A DNA stretch of 64,000 bases. Source: Cupriavidus malaysiensis (GTDB lineage Bacteria > Pseudomonadota > Gammaproteobacteria > Burkholderiales > Burkholderiaceae). The number at the start of each line of letters is the position of its first letter. Positions within the stretch are counted from its first letter, which is position 1. The stretch spans positions 1,302,001 through 1,366,000 of the forward strand of contig NZ_CP017755.1 in NCBI RefSeq assembly GCF_001854325.1, in the 5' to 3' direction. This document shows, piece by piece, positions 1 to 9,301 of the stretch. Below the pieces are notes generated by a model. That model worked only from the letters and a program-made list of their open reading frames with translations. It was not told the DNA's origin and did not search any database. The position numbers and the translations under genes are program-made.

Positions 1-1
1 G

Positions 2-2332
2 GCGCTGGCCAGCGGCCCTGCACGGGCGGAGTCTTGCGAGGCGCCATTGAGCGATCATTCGGCCGTCCAATACTCATGCGACATGCATGAAGGCATGGCG
101 CGCTTCAGGATCGATGGCGCATGGGGTTTCATCGACAAGTTCGGCAAGCTGGCGGGGGCGCCTCCATTCGACCATGCGGATGACTTTTCGGAAGGCTTGG
201 CCGCCGTCAAGTTGGGGGAGCACTGGGGCTTCGTCGACAAGACCGGTGAACTGGTCATTCCTCCCAGGTTCGGCTCCGTCCATCGCTTCTCCGCCGGCCT
301 GGCCGCCGCAATGGGGGAAGGCGGCAACTGGGGCTACATCGACCGCCATGGCCAGTGGGTGATCGCGCCGGCCTACGAGCAAGCCGGCCGCTTTCAAGAT
401 CGGACCGCGATGGTCAGGGAACGTCGCCAGGGCTCTCTGCTGATCGACCGGCGTGGACAGGTGGTCAAGCGTTTCGAGGCCGGCCTGTCGGTCGACCTGG
501 ACCCGGATGCCCGGGGGCTCTACAGGGCCGAGCGCCAAGGCGCGCGCTGGCTCTGGCATCGCGAAGGCGGGCTGTTCCCGATGCCGGAGGCGTTGCAACG
601 CTACGTGCAGATCGACGGCGACGGCCTGATTCCAGTCAGCCACGAGTCGAACGGCGGCGATGTGCTGTGGGGGGCGATGGATATCCAGGGGCGCTGGGCC
701 GTGCCCGCGCGCTTCGCATCGATCGGGCCGTTTCAAGCGGGTCTGGCTGTCGCACAGCCGGCAGAACCAGCTGGCGGGGATGTCGAAGGCGGCAGCCTGG
801 CGGGACGTCGCCTCGGACTGATCGACCGGCAGGGCCGGTTCGTAGTCCCCCCGCAGTATGAGCGGATCACGCGGCAAGCCTGGGGCGGCTACCAGGCCAC
901 CCACGCGGGAGAGGCTGGCAGCGACATCATTGGCCGGGACGGACGGGTGCTGTTGGCCGCCGCCACGTGTCCAGGCTTGCGCGAGGTGTTGGTCGCCCTG
1001 TCGGTGGAGAAGGCGCAGTGGAGCGTCGTGGCGGGTTGCGGGCGGAGCTGGGCATTTCATGCCCGTGCGGGCATGGTCCGCAGCCGTATCGCGAAGCCCG
1101 CGGCCTATGCCACCGGCACCCATCTCATGCTCGAGGGCGCCCTCAGTGGTACGCAAGCGCCGCTGCCTTTTGACATTTTCGACGCGGCGGGCCGCCGGGT
1201 GGTTTCGAGCGAAGACCGGGCGTTACAAGGCGATCAGGCATTGACGCGCGGGGATCTGGTGCTCCTCGTGCCGTCTGGCGAGGCCACTGCCGAGCACAGC
1301 CGCCTGGATCTGCTGCCTCTGGCCGTGGTGGTACGGAAGCGCAACGAGACGCAGATCATCACCCGGGACGGCAAGCTCATTTCCAATCCCGGCTGGCACT
1401 ATCGCGCCGAAATGAACCAGGGTCACTTTGTCTTGAGCGGGCCCGGCGGTCCTGGCGGCAAGCCGCTCGACGGGCCGCTGGTGATGTCCACCCCTGGCGA
1501 ACCGTTCGATGAGCCGTCTGTGTGGCTCTTCTCGGGTGACGCCCCGCCGGACCGCACCCGCTGGGGCGCCATCGACGGGCGGGGGCGGTGGGTCGTCCAG
1601 CCACAGCATGGCCACTATCTATCTTCTTTCCGGGATGGCGCAGTGGTTGACTGGGACGGCACGCAACCGATGGTGGTGGAGCGCGATGGCAAGCGCCACC
1701 TATGGCCCCAGGATGTGCAGCGAATCACGCGCGTGAGCCAGCGTGCTTTCATCGGCTCACCCCGCGATCCCGGGGACCCGCTTGTGCGCCTGGAACTGGG
1801 TACCGGGAACATAACCCGGATCACTTTCCCCGCCAAGGTGAACCTCGAGGATTTCCACGATGGCCTGGTCAGCGCCGGTGATCCGGAGGGCCTGCGGTGG
1901 GGGCTGCTGGACGACCAGGGCGAATGGGCCGTGCCGCCACGTTTCGACAGTCGCCTCGATCCGGTCCGGGACGTGCAGGGCCGTCTGCTCGGCTGGCGAA
2001 GCGCCAGCAGGTTTTTCGACGGCGACAGCTCCCGCCTCCGGCTCGGCTGGCTCGACGCGGAAGGCCGGGAACTGGTGGCGCCCGGCTACAGCGCTATCGA
2101 GTATGACGCCAAGCACGGCATGTTGCTGCTGACCAAGGATGAAGAGTATAAGGGGCTGATGGCGCCGGACGGCCAGGTCCTGCTTCCCGTGCAGTACGAG
2201 GACATTCGGCAGTTGGGGGAAATCTTCGTGGTGAAAGAGCCCACGCAGTACGGCCTGCTCGATGCCCGGGGAGAGTGGTCCGCACCGCTGGCACCGCCGG
2301 TAAGGCCGCGGGGGGGATGGCCTGTCCCATGA
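2..2332 (+). CDS. WG-repeat exported protein, 5' end outside window, 3' end broken
   Basis: The open frame runs from the window edge, so the true start lies upstream. The first visible residues (ALASGPARAESCEAP) match the end of a signal peptide, and they align with the AQAAPCEMP region of the paralogue at 5281-8382. The protein is built from repeated WG units (WGFIDKFGKL, WGFVDKTGEL, WGYIDRHGQW and others), each followed by a short V/I-P-P-x-F/Y segment, as in the WG-repeat family (PF14903), whose biochemical role is poorly known. It is clearly paralogous to the second WG protein over nearly its whole length. It stops about 270 residues earlier than that paralogue, just after a run of seven G at about 2311, where the reading frame leaves the paralogous frame. 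An exported, envelope-associated beta-rich protein is likely. No enzyme motif is visible. Confidence 0.8.
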   Translation, partial: ALASGPARAESCEAPLSDHSAVQYSCDMHEGMARFRIDGAWGFIDKFGKLAGAPPFDHADDFSEGLAAVKLGEHWGFVDKTGELVIPPRFGSVHRFSAGLAAAMGEGGNWGYIDRHGQWVIAPAYEQAGRFQDRTAMVRERRQGSLLIDRRGQVVKRFEAGLSVDLDPDARGLYRAERQGARWLWHREGGLFPMPEALQRYVQIDGDGLIPVSHESNGGDVLWGAMDIQGRWAVPARFASIGPFQAGLAVAQPAEPAGGDVEGGSLAGRRLGLIDRQGRFVVPPQYERITRQAWGGYQATHAGEAGSDIIGRDGRVLLAAATCPGLREVLVALSVEKAQWSVVAGCGRSWAFHARAGMVRSRIAKPAAYATGTHLMLEGALSGTQAPLPFDIFDAAGRRVVSSEDRALQGDQALTRGDLVLLVPSGEATAEHSRLDLLPLAVVVRKRNETQIITRDGKLISNPGWHYRAEMNQGHFVLSGPGGPGGKPLDGPLVMSTPGEPFDEPSVWLFSGDAPPDRTRWGAIDGRGRWVVQPQHGHYLSSFRDGAVVDWDGTQPMVVERDGKRHLWPQDVQRITRVSQRAFIGSPRDPGDPLVRLELGTGNITRITFPAKVNLEDFHDGLVSAGDPEGLRWGLLDDQGEWAVPPRFDSRLDPVRDVQGRLLGWRSASRFFDGDSSRLRLGWLDAEGRELVAPGYSAIEYDAKHGMLLLTKDEEYKGLMAPDGQVLLPVQYEDIRQLGEIFVVKEPTQYGLLDARGEWSAPLAPPVRPRGGWPVP

Positions 2333-2525
2333 GGAGACGCGCTCAGGCGCGGAGCGCGTGCTGGCCGGCCTCCGCGGCGCTCCATGGCCGGCGCGCAGTT
2401 GCCGCTTGCCATTGCGCATGAAGATCCGTCGCAACGCTGGCGACCCACGCACCGAGGCCCCGGGGGGGCGTCACGTTCTACGGCTGCGACTTCAAGGAGC
2501 GCGTGCGTCTTCAATGTGCGCAGCG
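2333..2525 (+). pseudogene. decayed C-terminal remnant of the first WG-repeat gene
   Basis: This stretch matches 7680-7890 of the second WG gene at DNA level but is split over different frames. One frame preserves ETRSGAERVL, and another preserves LPLAIAHEDPSQRW, which corresponds to LPLAIAHDDPSQWW in the intact paralogue. At least two frame changes and a deletion are needed to explain it. Similarity fades after about 2525, so the last 170 or so codons seem to be gone. It shows the upstream copy once had the same C-terminus. Confidence 0.75.
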
Positions 2526-2594
2526 CTCCGCCAACCGCGGAAGCCCTGGCAAGCGCAAGGCATCGCAACGTCCCGCTAAGCGAATTCATTGCTT

Positions 2595-3578
2595 ATGAAT
2601 CAACGTCCTATCCCTTGGGCCGAACTCAGCCTGTTCGCCAGACGCGTTGCCGCGTTGCACGCAAGTGATCCTCCCTTGGGCGTTGAGCCTGCCGCGGATA
2701 ACAACGTGATGAAGGTCACCGACGACTGCCTGTTCATGCGGACATCCTCGGGCAGAGCGTGGGGCGGAAGAGGTAGTTGGAGCTGGATATGCACGCTGGC
2801 GATGCCTCTTGTCTTCGCTCTACTCTCCCTTGTCGAAGATTCGACCCGCATGGACGATTGTGAGCACAGGGGAGACGCCGCCGGAGCCCTGGCGCACTAT
2901 CTGGAGCACCTCGGCAATGCGCTGGGCATGACCGCTGTGCTCTTCCTGGGTTCCGCCTGGACCTTCTTCCTCTGGCGACTGCAACTGCCCATCATCTTCA
3001 ACCGCAAGACGCGTAAGGTCGCCTGCATCCTCCAGGGAAAATGGGTCTACCAGTCGTGGGATCACCTGCAAGCCTCGATCGAGGACCGAATCCGTTTTGC
3101 AGCAGGTCGCGCACCGGCAGTCGATATCGAGCTGACACTGCTTCTGCCCTATGCCAATCCCGACCGCCCGTATGCCGATGGCCGCCTGCGCATCGGCATC
3201 GCCGCCACCCGGGATCACCCGGATGCCATCGCCAGGCCGGGTATTTATGGCGCGGCCCAGGTCTGGGAGTACATCCGCTTGTATATGCAAGAGGGGGCCG
3301 CGGCATTGCCGCCGAACAGTTCACGCCGGCCATATCGCCTATCTCGGGTAGGCGAGGCTGTACGCTACTTCAACCCCTTGAAGGCGCTGAAGGTCAGCCA
3401 CCCGGCCTGGCTCCTGCTTGCCGTTCCCTTCTTCGTACTCGTCGCGTTGCCGGTTGCGCCGCTGCTGATGCTGGGCGACGTCTTTTACATGGGACTGGAG
3501 CGCATTCTGCCCCGCCGCAGATGGCCGAAGGAACTCATCGACGCTTGCGATGGCATATGGGACGGGAGGGAGGATTGA
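2595..3578 (+). CDS. inner-membrane protein, DUF6708-like
   Basis: A 327-residue protein starting at ATG 2595 (MNQRPIPWAELSLF); a TTG lies two codons upstream. Hydrophobic segments occur at about residues 58-76 (CTLAMPLVFALLSLV), 108-128 (GMTAVLFLGSAWTFFLW) and a longer pair near 270-310 (AWLLLAVPFFVLVALPVAPLL). A soluble region of about 140 residues lies between the second and third. The pattern of a short N-terminal strand region (VMKVTDDCLFMR) followed by two helices resembles the DUF6708 membrane family, which is often found near secretion-system accessory genes. I infer this from layout only. It follows the broken WG gene and precedes another exported protein, so it may belong to the same envelope-associated group. 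No catalytic motif is seen. Confidence 0.7.
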   Translation: MNQRPIPWAELSLFARRVAALHASDPPLGVEPAADNNVMKVTDDCLFMRTSSGRAWGGRGSWSWICTLAMPLVFALLSLVEDSTRMDDCEHRGDAAGALAHYLEHLGNALGMTAVLFLGSAWTFFLWRLQLPIIFNRKTRKVACILQGKWVYQSWDHLQASIEDRIRFAAGRAPAVDIELTLLLPYANPDRPYADGRLRIGIAATRDHPDAIARPGIYGAAQVWEYIRLYMQEGAAALPPNSSRRPYRLSRVGEAVRYFNPLKALKVSHPAWLLLAVPFFVLVALPVAPLLMLGDVFYMGLERILPRRRWPKELIDACDGIWDGRED

Positions 3579-3841
3579 GTCAATCCCGGTAGTGCTGCGC
3601 CGGCAGCAGAGGTCTTGGTAAATATCGGCATTCTTTTCAGATTCCTCTCATAGGGAGACTGGCGAGGCGGGCCCTACACTGCGGCGGGTCTGCAGGTTGC
3701 CGCGCATTACTCTGCGGCGCCGATGGGCATGGCGCCGATCCGCCGCACTGTCCGCCGGCCGCAGGATGCATTGCGCAGATGCATCGCAGATGCCATCCCC
3801 ACGCGAAGATCGGGCGGCTGGACGACCGGCTGACATCCCAC

Positions 3842-3932
3842 GTGCCAGGTGCCAGGTGCCAGGTGCCAGGTGCCAGGTGCCAGGTGCCAAGTGCCAGGTG
3901 CCAAGTGCCAGGTGCCAGGTGCCAGGTGCCTG
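3842..3932 (+). repeat. 7-bp tandem repeat (GTGCCAG), 13 units
   Basis: Thirteen head-to-tail heptamers run from 3842 to 3932. Units 1-6, 8 and 10-12 are GTGCCAG, units 7 and 9 are GTGCCAA, and unit 13 is GTGCCTG. The array ends 34 bases before the start codon of the exported protein at 3967. As the unit is not a multiple of three, copy-number change would shift any frame read through it, and in non-coding use it would change promoter or leader spacing. Confidence 0.9.
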
Positions 3933-3966
3933 GGACCTGACGAGACGAAGTGAACTGCTCCAAGCT

Positions 3967-5232
3967 ATGAAAAGCACCCTCCGACGCTGGCTGACAGCAA
4001 GCAGCCTGCTGGCACTGATATGGGGCCCCAACGCGGCAGCCGGCGAGACGGATTGGCTCCACTTCCCGATGTACGCGAGGGATACGGCGCACGCGGTGGA
4101 TCTGCAGGCGCTGCGGTGGCGGCCCGATGGCCTGCTGGCGTCGGCGACACGCTACCCGCGCCATTCCGGGGAGCCATGGACCGAAGAGGAGTCCAGCCGC
4201 GGCTGGTACAACTACGAACGGCGGCTGATCGACTGCAGCCTGGGCTTCTATGTGTCGACAGACATTCAGTTGCTCGCGCGCGACGGCACCGTGATCGCCT
4301 CGCGTTCCTATGCACCTGCGGAGTGGGTCGACCGTCTGGAGGGACAGTTGCTCGAGAGCCGGCAGAATTCCTGGCCGCAAGGCAACGAGATCCTGCTCGC
4401 CTGCGCGGCGGCGTCGAGCCCCGACTTGAAGGCGCGGCGTGCCAGGATGGCGCGCAAAGTGTCGCCGCTGATCACGTTCAAGCCCATCACGCAGGATCTT
4501 GCCGCGGAAAGCGCGGACCTGATGGGCCTGGCGCGTCCAAACCTCACCCGCGAGGCGTTGCGCCTGAAGCCGGGCATGACGGCGGCAGCCCTGTTCGACC
4601 GCATGCGCCGGCAGTATGCCGACTGGCGGCGCTCGGTTGCCGGGCCGCATGCAGGGCCGGCAGATCCGACGACTGCGCGCCGCAGCGAGGTCGAGCGCCT
4701 GTTCGGCAGCTATCTGCAGCAAGCGACGGCTGGCCGCATCAGCGCCATGCGCCTGCTGCCTTCCGACGTCCTGGAGTATTCGCGGGCGCTTTCCTTCTAC
4801 GAGTTTCCCGAATTGCGTCCCGGCGAGGCGGTACGTGTCGGCGACGCGTACCGTGTGGCACGGACCGAGCGCCTGGATTGCCAGAGTGGCGTGGTGCTGC
4901 CCGTGGCATGGGTCTGGCGAGGCCGTGACGAGCAGGTGCTGCTCACAAGACGCGCTTCGGCCGAAGAGGCGTTCGGCCCGATTGGCGCTGGTTACCGCGA
5001 TGCCGGCGGCGGGTGGGACTTGCGCTGGGGGGGCTGGAGCGATGCGACATTGCCGGGTGCGCTCTGTCAGGCGCTGTTCCGCCTGAAGGCTGGCAGGGAG
5101 CCCGCTGGTGAGCCCACCGAGGAGCGGACGTCAGCCCCGTTCGGGCTGACGGCGCAACGTCTCATGCAGCAGGGCACGCCCGAGGCGATGCTGCTGGCGA
5201 TCCGTGCCGCCTGGCGCGCGGACTTGCCTTGA
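3967..5232 (+). CDS. exported protein of unknown function
   Basis: A 421-residue protein. I chose ATG 3967 because it opens a clean Sec signal peptide (MKSTLRRWLTASSLLALIWG, cleavage likely after NAAA). Starting earlier would translate the upstream heptamer array. The mature N-terminus (ETDWLHFPMYARD...VDLQALRWRPDG) has the short-strand look of small surface-adhesin/CNP1-like domains, but this is weak. The rest is mixed alpha/beta with no recognised motif. Four or five cysteines suggest disulfides. It lies between the membrane protein and the intact WG-repeat gene, all on the same strand, so a shared envelope function is plausible. The unusual feature is the tandem repeat occupying its leader. 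There is no strong ribosome-binding site in front of the ATG. Confidence 0.7.
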   Translation: MKSTLRRWLTASSLLALIWGPNAAAGETDWLHFPMYARDTAHAVDLQALRWRPDGLLASATRYPRHSGEPWTEEESSRGWYNYERRLIDCSLGFYVSTDIQLLARDGTVIASRSYAPAEWVDRLEGQLLESRQNSWPQGNEILLACAAASSPDLKARRARMARKVSPLITFKPITQDLAAESADLMGLARPNLTREALRLKPGMTAAALFDRMRRQYADWRRSVAGPHAGPADPTTARRSEVERLFGSYLQQATAGRISAMRLLPSDVLEYSRALSFYEFPELRPGEAVRVGDAYRVARTERLDCQSGVVLPVAWVWRGRDEQVLLTRRASAEEAFGPIGAGYRDAGGGWDLRWGGWSDATLPGALCQALFRLKAGREPAGEPTEERTSAPFGLTAQRLMQQGTPEAMLLAIRAAWRADLP

Positions 5233-5280
5233 CCATCGGCCGGCCTGCCGCAGGCTCGTTTTCACATTCCCCGGATACCT

Positions 5281-8200
5281 ATGTGTATGACCTCATCGCG
5301 ATCTTCATGGCTGGCTCTCCTGCGTGTCTGTCATAGCCACCGTATCCGTCGTATCCGTCGTAGCCGCCCTGGCCGTCGGCGTGCGGGGGCTTCGATGGCG
5401 CTGTTCTGGCTGGCGCTGGCCGGTGGCGTGGCGCAGGCGGCGCCGTGCGAGATGCCGTCGAGCGATGACTCGGCCATCCAAGCCTTGTGCGCCGTGCAAG
5501 AGGGCATGGCGCGCTTCGAGATCGGCGGCGGGTGGGGCTTCTTGGATAAGTCCGGAAAACTGGCCGGCGAGCCGCGTTTCGATGATGCGCGTGATTTTTC
5601 GGAAGGTTTGGCGGCAGTCAAGCTGGAAGGGCTCTGGGGCTTCGTCGACAAGACCGGCGAACTGGTCATTCCTCCCAGGTTCAGCTACGTCCACGATTTC
5701 TCCGGCGGCTCAGCCGCTGCCATGGGGGAGGACGATGCCTGGGGCTACATCGGCCGCCACGGCCAATGGGTCATCGCGCCGGCCTACGAGCAGGCAGGGC
5801 CCTTCCGGGGGGAAACGGCCGTGGTCAGCGAGCGTGGCCAAGGCTACCTGCTGATCGATCGGCAGGGACAGGTCGTCAAGCGCTTCGAGGCCGGCCTGGA
5901 GGTCGACTTGTTTCCGGATGCCCGGGGTCTCTACCGGGCCAAGCGCGAAGGTGCGGGCTGGATCTGGCGTCGCGATGAAGGGCGGTTGCCGGTGCCGCAG
6001 GCCATGCGTGCCTTCTACGACGAAGGCGAGGACCTTTTTCCCGCGGCGCAGCCTGGACAGAGCGGCGCCGATGCGCTCTGGGGCGCGGTGGACATCCAGG
6101 GACGCTGGGTGGTGCCCGCGCGTTTCGCCGCGATCGGGGCGTTTCAGGATGGCCTGGCCATCGCACAGGCAGCCGCCCCGGCGCACGCGGGGGCCGATGG
6201 CAGCAGCCAGTCCAGGCCAAGCGTCGGGCTGATCGACCGGCATGGCCGCTTCGTACTGCCCCCGAAGTACGAGCAGATCACGCGGGACACCTGGGGCGGC
6301 TTCCAGGCCAGCTATGCCGAGGAGGGCGGCAGCGACATCATCGGCCAGGACGGACGGGTACTGTTGTCGGCCGCCACCTGCCCGCGCCTGCAGGCGGTGC
6401 AGGTCCAGTTCCCCGTGGGGCCGATGCAATGGCATGTCGTGGCGGGCTGCGACCGGAGCTGGGCATTCCATGCCGCGGCGGGCATGGTTCGCAGCCGTAT
6501 CGCCATGCCGGCTGCGTATGCATCGGGCACGCATCTCCTGTTGGTCGAGAAGGTGTCCGAAGACGAGTCGGCCGCCACGGACGAGGACGACAAGCGCGCG
6601 CCGCTGCAATTCGAAATCTTCGACACGGCAGGCCAGCTGGTCTTTTCCAGCGAAGCCCCCGCCTTGCAAGGCGATCAGGCGCTGACGGGGCGGTATGACC
6701 GCGTGTTCCTGATGGCTTCCGGCAAGGCGGCGACAGCAACAGACGGCAGCCGACCCGAACTGTTGCCTCTGGCCCTGGTGGTCAGGGGCTACAGCGAAAT
6801 CCAGGTCATCACCCGGGACGGCAAGCTCGTTTCCGATCCCGAGTGGACCTACGACAGCGATGTGCTCGATTACCGCCAGCCTTCCTCGGGAGGCGAGGGG
6901 GTCGAGGGGCCGCTGGTGATGTACACGATGGGAGGGTGGGGTGCCATCGACGGGCGCGGCCAGTGGGTCGTCCCGCCGCAGTATCGCCGCCTGTCCCCGT
7001 TTCACGATGGCGCCGCGCTCGCCCGCGAGGGCGAGCGGCTGGTCGTGGTGGAAGACGATGGCAAGCGCCACCTCTTGCCCGAGGATGTACAGGGAGTCAG
7101 GCGAGCGAGCCAAGGTGTCTTCCTGGGGCAGGCCGGCCATGACGACGACGGGCTTGTCCGCTTGGATCTGGCGACTGGCGAGATCACCCGGATCACCATG
7201 GCCGGCGTGGCGGAACTCAAGGATTTTCATGATGGCCTGGCCAGCGCTCGCGCTCCGGACGCCCGACGCTGGGGGCTGTTGGACGACAAGGGCGGGTGGG
7301 TCGTGCCTCCGCGTTTCGACAACCGCCTGGAGCCGGTCCTCGACACCGACGGCCGCCTGGTCGGCTGGCGTAGCGAGGCCAACTTCACGGATGGCGAAAC
7401 CCACGGTCGCCTGTTCGGTTGGCTGGACCCGAAAGGCCGGGAGCTGCTGGCGCCCGGCTACAGTGCCATCGAGTACGACGACGAGCACGGCATGCTGCGC
7501 TTGACCCAGGATGAAAAGTACAAGGGGCTGATGGCGCCGGACGGCCAGATGCTGCTTGCGGCGCAATACGAAGAGATTCGGCCCGCGGGAAAGATGTTCA
7601 CGGTAGTCGAGCCCGCGCAGTACGGCCTGCTCGATGCCCGGGGCGAGTGGTCGTCGCCACTGGCAACGCTGGTGCTGTCGGGGGAGGGGGATTTGCCCTA
7701 CGAGCAGACGCGTTCGGGGGCGGAGCGCGTGCTGGTCGACATCCACGGGCGCCGTTCGACGGCCAGCGCGCCGCTGCCGCTCGCTATCGCGCACGATGAT
7801 CCATCGCAATGGTGGTGGTCGCGTACCGAGAACGCGTACCTGGACGATGAAGTCACCGTGTTCTACGGCTTTGACTTCAAGGAGCGGATACGCCTGCCCG
7901 GCCAGGTGCCTTGGTACAGCCGTTTTTCCGAGGACGTCATCACTTTCACGCCCCGCAACGCCCGGGAGAAGAATGCGGTCGCCCTGGCCGATCGATTCGG
8001 CAACGTGCTGGGTCAGTATCCCTACAAGAAGATTGACGCCATGAGCGAAGGCCTTGCCGCGTTCGAGCAGGTGGCTGGCCGCCATCCGTCGGAGCGGCGC
8101 AATCGCGCGCGACAGGGAGACGATGCGGAAGACCCGCCGATCCGGATGGGCTTCCTGGACCGCCGGGGCAAGGTCGCCATCCCGCCGGTGTTCGAGCAGG

Positions 8201-8382
8201 TGCAGGCTTTCTCTGAGGGACGGGCGGTCGTGCTGCGCCAAGGCAATATCGGCCTGATCGACACGCGCGGCAAGCTGGTCGCGCACAGTGCCTGGCTATG
8301 CGGGCGCGTGCCTGTGATTCTCGACGCCGGCGGCCGCGTGCAGTGGCCTGCCGCCGCAGTGAAGATCCGGAAGTGTGGTTAG
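5281..8382 (+). CDS. WG-repeat exported protein, intact paralogue
   Basis: A long WG-repeat protein (1,033 residues from ATG 5281). It carries at least seven recognisable units (WGFLDKSGKL, WGFVDKTGEL, WGYIGRHGQW, WGAVDIQGRW, WGAIDGRGQW, WGLLDDKGGW, FGWLDPKGRE) and a final pair near the C-terminus (MGFLDRRGKV, IGLIDTRGKL). A hydrophobic segment (MALFWLALAGGVAQA) starting at residue 39 is the signal peptide core. ATG 5395 would give a standard-length signal, so it is the better start if the arginine-rich 38-residue leader is not real. The first WG gene is its truncated paralogue. Repeats of this kind usually form beta-rich binding surfaces. Ligand and role are unknown. Confidence 0.85.
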   Translation: MCMTSSRSSWLALLRVCHSHRIRRIRRSRPGRRRAGASMALFWLALAGGVAQAAPCEMPSSDDSAIQALCAVQEGMARFEIGGGWGFLDKSGKLAGEPRFDDARDFSEGLAAVKLEGLWGFVDKTGELVIPPRFSYVHDFSGGSAAAMGEDDAWGYIGRHGQWVIAPAYEQAGPFRGETAVVSERGQGYLLIDRQGQVVKRFEAGLEVDLFPDARGLYRAKREGAGWIWRRDEGRLPVPQAMRAFYDEGEDLFPAAQPGQSGADALWGAVDIQGRWVVPARFAAIGAFQDGLAIAQAAAPAHAGADGSSQSRPSVGLIDRHGRFVLPPKYEQITRDTWGGFQASYAEEGGSDIIGQDGRVLLSAATCPRLQAVQVQFPVGPMQWHVVAGCDRSWAFHAAAGMVRSRIAMPAAYASGTHLLLVEKVSEDESAATDEDDKRAPLQFEIFDTAGQLVFSSEAPALQGDQALTGRYDRVFLMASGKAATATDGSRPELLPLALVVRGYSEIQVITRDGKLVSDPEWTYDSDVLDYRQPSSGGEGVEGPLVMYTMGGWGAIDGRGQWVVPPQYRRLSPFHDGAALAREGERLVVVEDDGKRHLLPEDVQGVRRASQGVFLGQAGHDDDGLVRLDLATGEITRITMAGVAELKDFHDGLASARAPDARRWGLLDDKGGWVVPPRFDNRLEPVLDTDGRLVGWRSEANFTDGETHGRLFGWLDPKGRELLAPGYSAIEYDDEHGMLRLTQDEKYKGLMAPDGQMLLAAQYEEIRPAGKMFTVVEPAQYGLLDARGEWSSPLATLVLSGEGDLPYEQTRSGAERVLVDIHGRRSTASAPLPLAIAHDDPSQWWWSRTENAYLDDEVTVFYGFDFKERIRLPGQVPWYSRFSEDVITFTPRNAREKNAVALADRFGNVLGQYPYKKIDAMSEGLAAFEQVAGRHPSERRNRARQGDDAEDPPIRMGFLDRRGKVAIPPVFEQVQAFSEGRAVVLRQGNIGLIDTRGKLVAHSAWLCGRVPVILDAGGRVQWPAAAVKIRKCG

Positions 8383-8470
8383 CGCGCGATGGAGGGCACA
8401 GGCATCCGCGCACGGCGCGCTTGTGGCGGGCGCGCGCCGTCCGCAGGTCGCACCGGCACCAGGAAAGTCC

Positions 8471-9301
8471 ATGCGTAAGCCCCTGTCTCTATACCATCCC
8501 GCCTTGTACGCGCTGCGCGTCTGGCAGCGGAGACTCTTCCGCACCTTTGGCTGGCATGTTTCCCGGCGCCGCTACGCCCGGCTGGGAGCCTGCCGGGAAC
8601 ACCTGCCGTACCGCCACATCAAGCACACCTCCAAGCTGATTCGCCGCCTCGGCGACAGCGACCTGGCCCTGCAGTACAACAAGGTCGTGAACCTGCGCCT
8701 GGCTGTCGCCTGCATGGATGGTGTGACCATTGCGCCAGGCGAGTATTTTTCCTTCTGTCGCCTGCTCGGCCGGCCGAGCAGGGCGCGCGGCTTCGTCGAC
8801 GGCATGGAACTTTCGTTCGGCAAGGCACGCCAGGGCGTCGGCGGCGGCATCTGCCAGTTGAGCAACCTGATCCACTGGATGGCGCTGCATTCTCCCCTCC
8901 AGCTGGTCGAACGGGCCAATCACAGCTTCGACCCGTTTCCCGACGAAGGACGGGTGCTGCCCTTCGGTTCCGGCGCAGCCATCTTCTACAACTTCGTCGA
9001 CCTGGTGCTCTACAACCCGACGCAGGCATCCTTCCAATTGCGGCTCAAGGTGGCCGAGCATCAACTGGAGGGCGAATTGCTATCGGACACGGAGCGGGCC
9101 GTGCGTTATCACGTCTACCAGAAGCATCACCGCTTCGTGCGCGAAGGCGGCGAGGTGCTGCGTATCAACGAGATCTGGCGCGATATTCGTGAGAAGGGAC
9201 ATCAGGGAGCGCTGCTTGTCGCCCAATGTCTTTATCGCAATCGGGTCCGGGTGATGTATCCCGTGGCAGAAGCGCAGATCGAGGAGCCCTGTGCGCCATG
9301 A
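8471..9301 (+). CDS. VanW family protein
   Basis: A 276-residue protein starting at ATG 8471 behind AGGAAAG. It matches the VanW domain: the region SKLIRRLGDSDLALQYNKVVNLRLA, the conserved PGEYFSFCRLLGRPSRARGF segment, and GVGGGICQLSNLIHWMA near residues 120-145, the hallmark of the family. VanW proteins accompany glycopeptide-resistance clusters in Gram-positives, but the domain is widespread and of unknown activity. Here there is no van regulator, ligase or dipeptidase nearby, so resistance should not be inferred. No signal peptide or membrane helix is obvious. It follows the WG-repeat gene by about 90 bases and could be co-transcribed with it. Confidence 0.85.
   Translation: MRKPLSLYHPALYALRVWQRRLFRTFGWHVSRRRYARLGACREHLPYRHIKHTSKLIRRLGDSDLALQYNKVVNLRLAVACMDGVTIAPGEYFSFCRLLGRPSRARGFVDGMELSFGKARQGVGGGICQLSNLIHWMALHSPLQLVERANHSFDPFPDEGRVLPFGSGAAIFYNFVDLVLYNPTQASFQLRLKVAEHQLEGELLSDTERAVRYHVYQKHHRFVREGGEVLRINEIWRDIREKGHQGALLVAQCLYRNRVRVMYPVAEAQIEEPCAP

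Noticed and set aside
3842..3932. Possible CRISPR-like array
   Set aside because: The repeats are seven bases with no spacers, so it is a simple tandem repeat. No cas gene is present in the window.
5710..8286. 858-codon minus-strand open frame opposite the WG-repeat gene
   Set aside because: It is the antisense shadow of a GC-rich gene. The plus strand has clear WG repeats, a signal peptide and a paralogue. The minus frame has no family pattern.
8471..9301. Vancomycin-resistance gene cluster
   Set aside because: Only a VanW-domain gene is present. There is no ligase, dehydrogenase, dipeptidase or VanRS pair, and the domain is common outside resistance.
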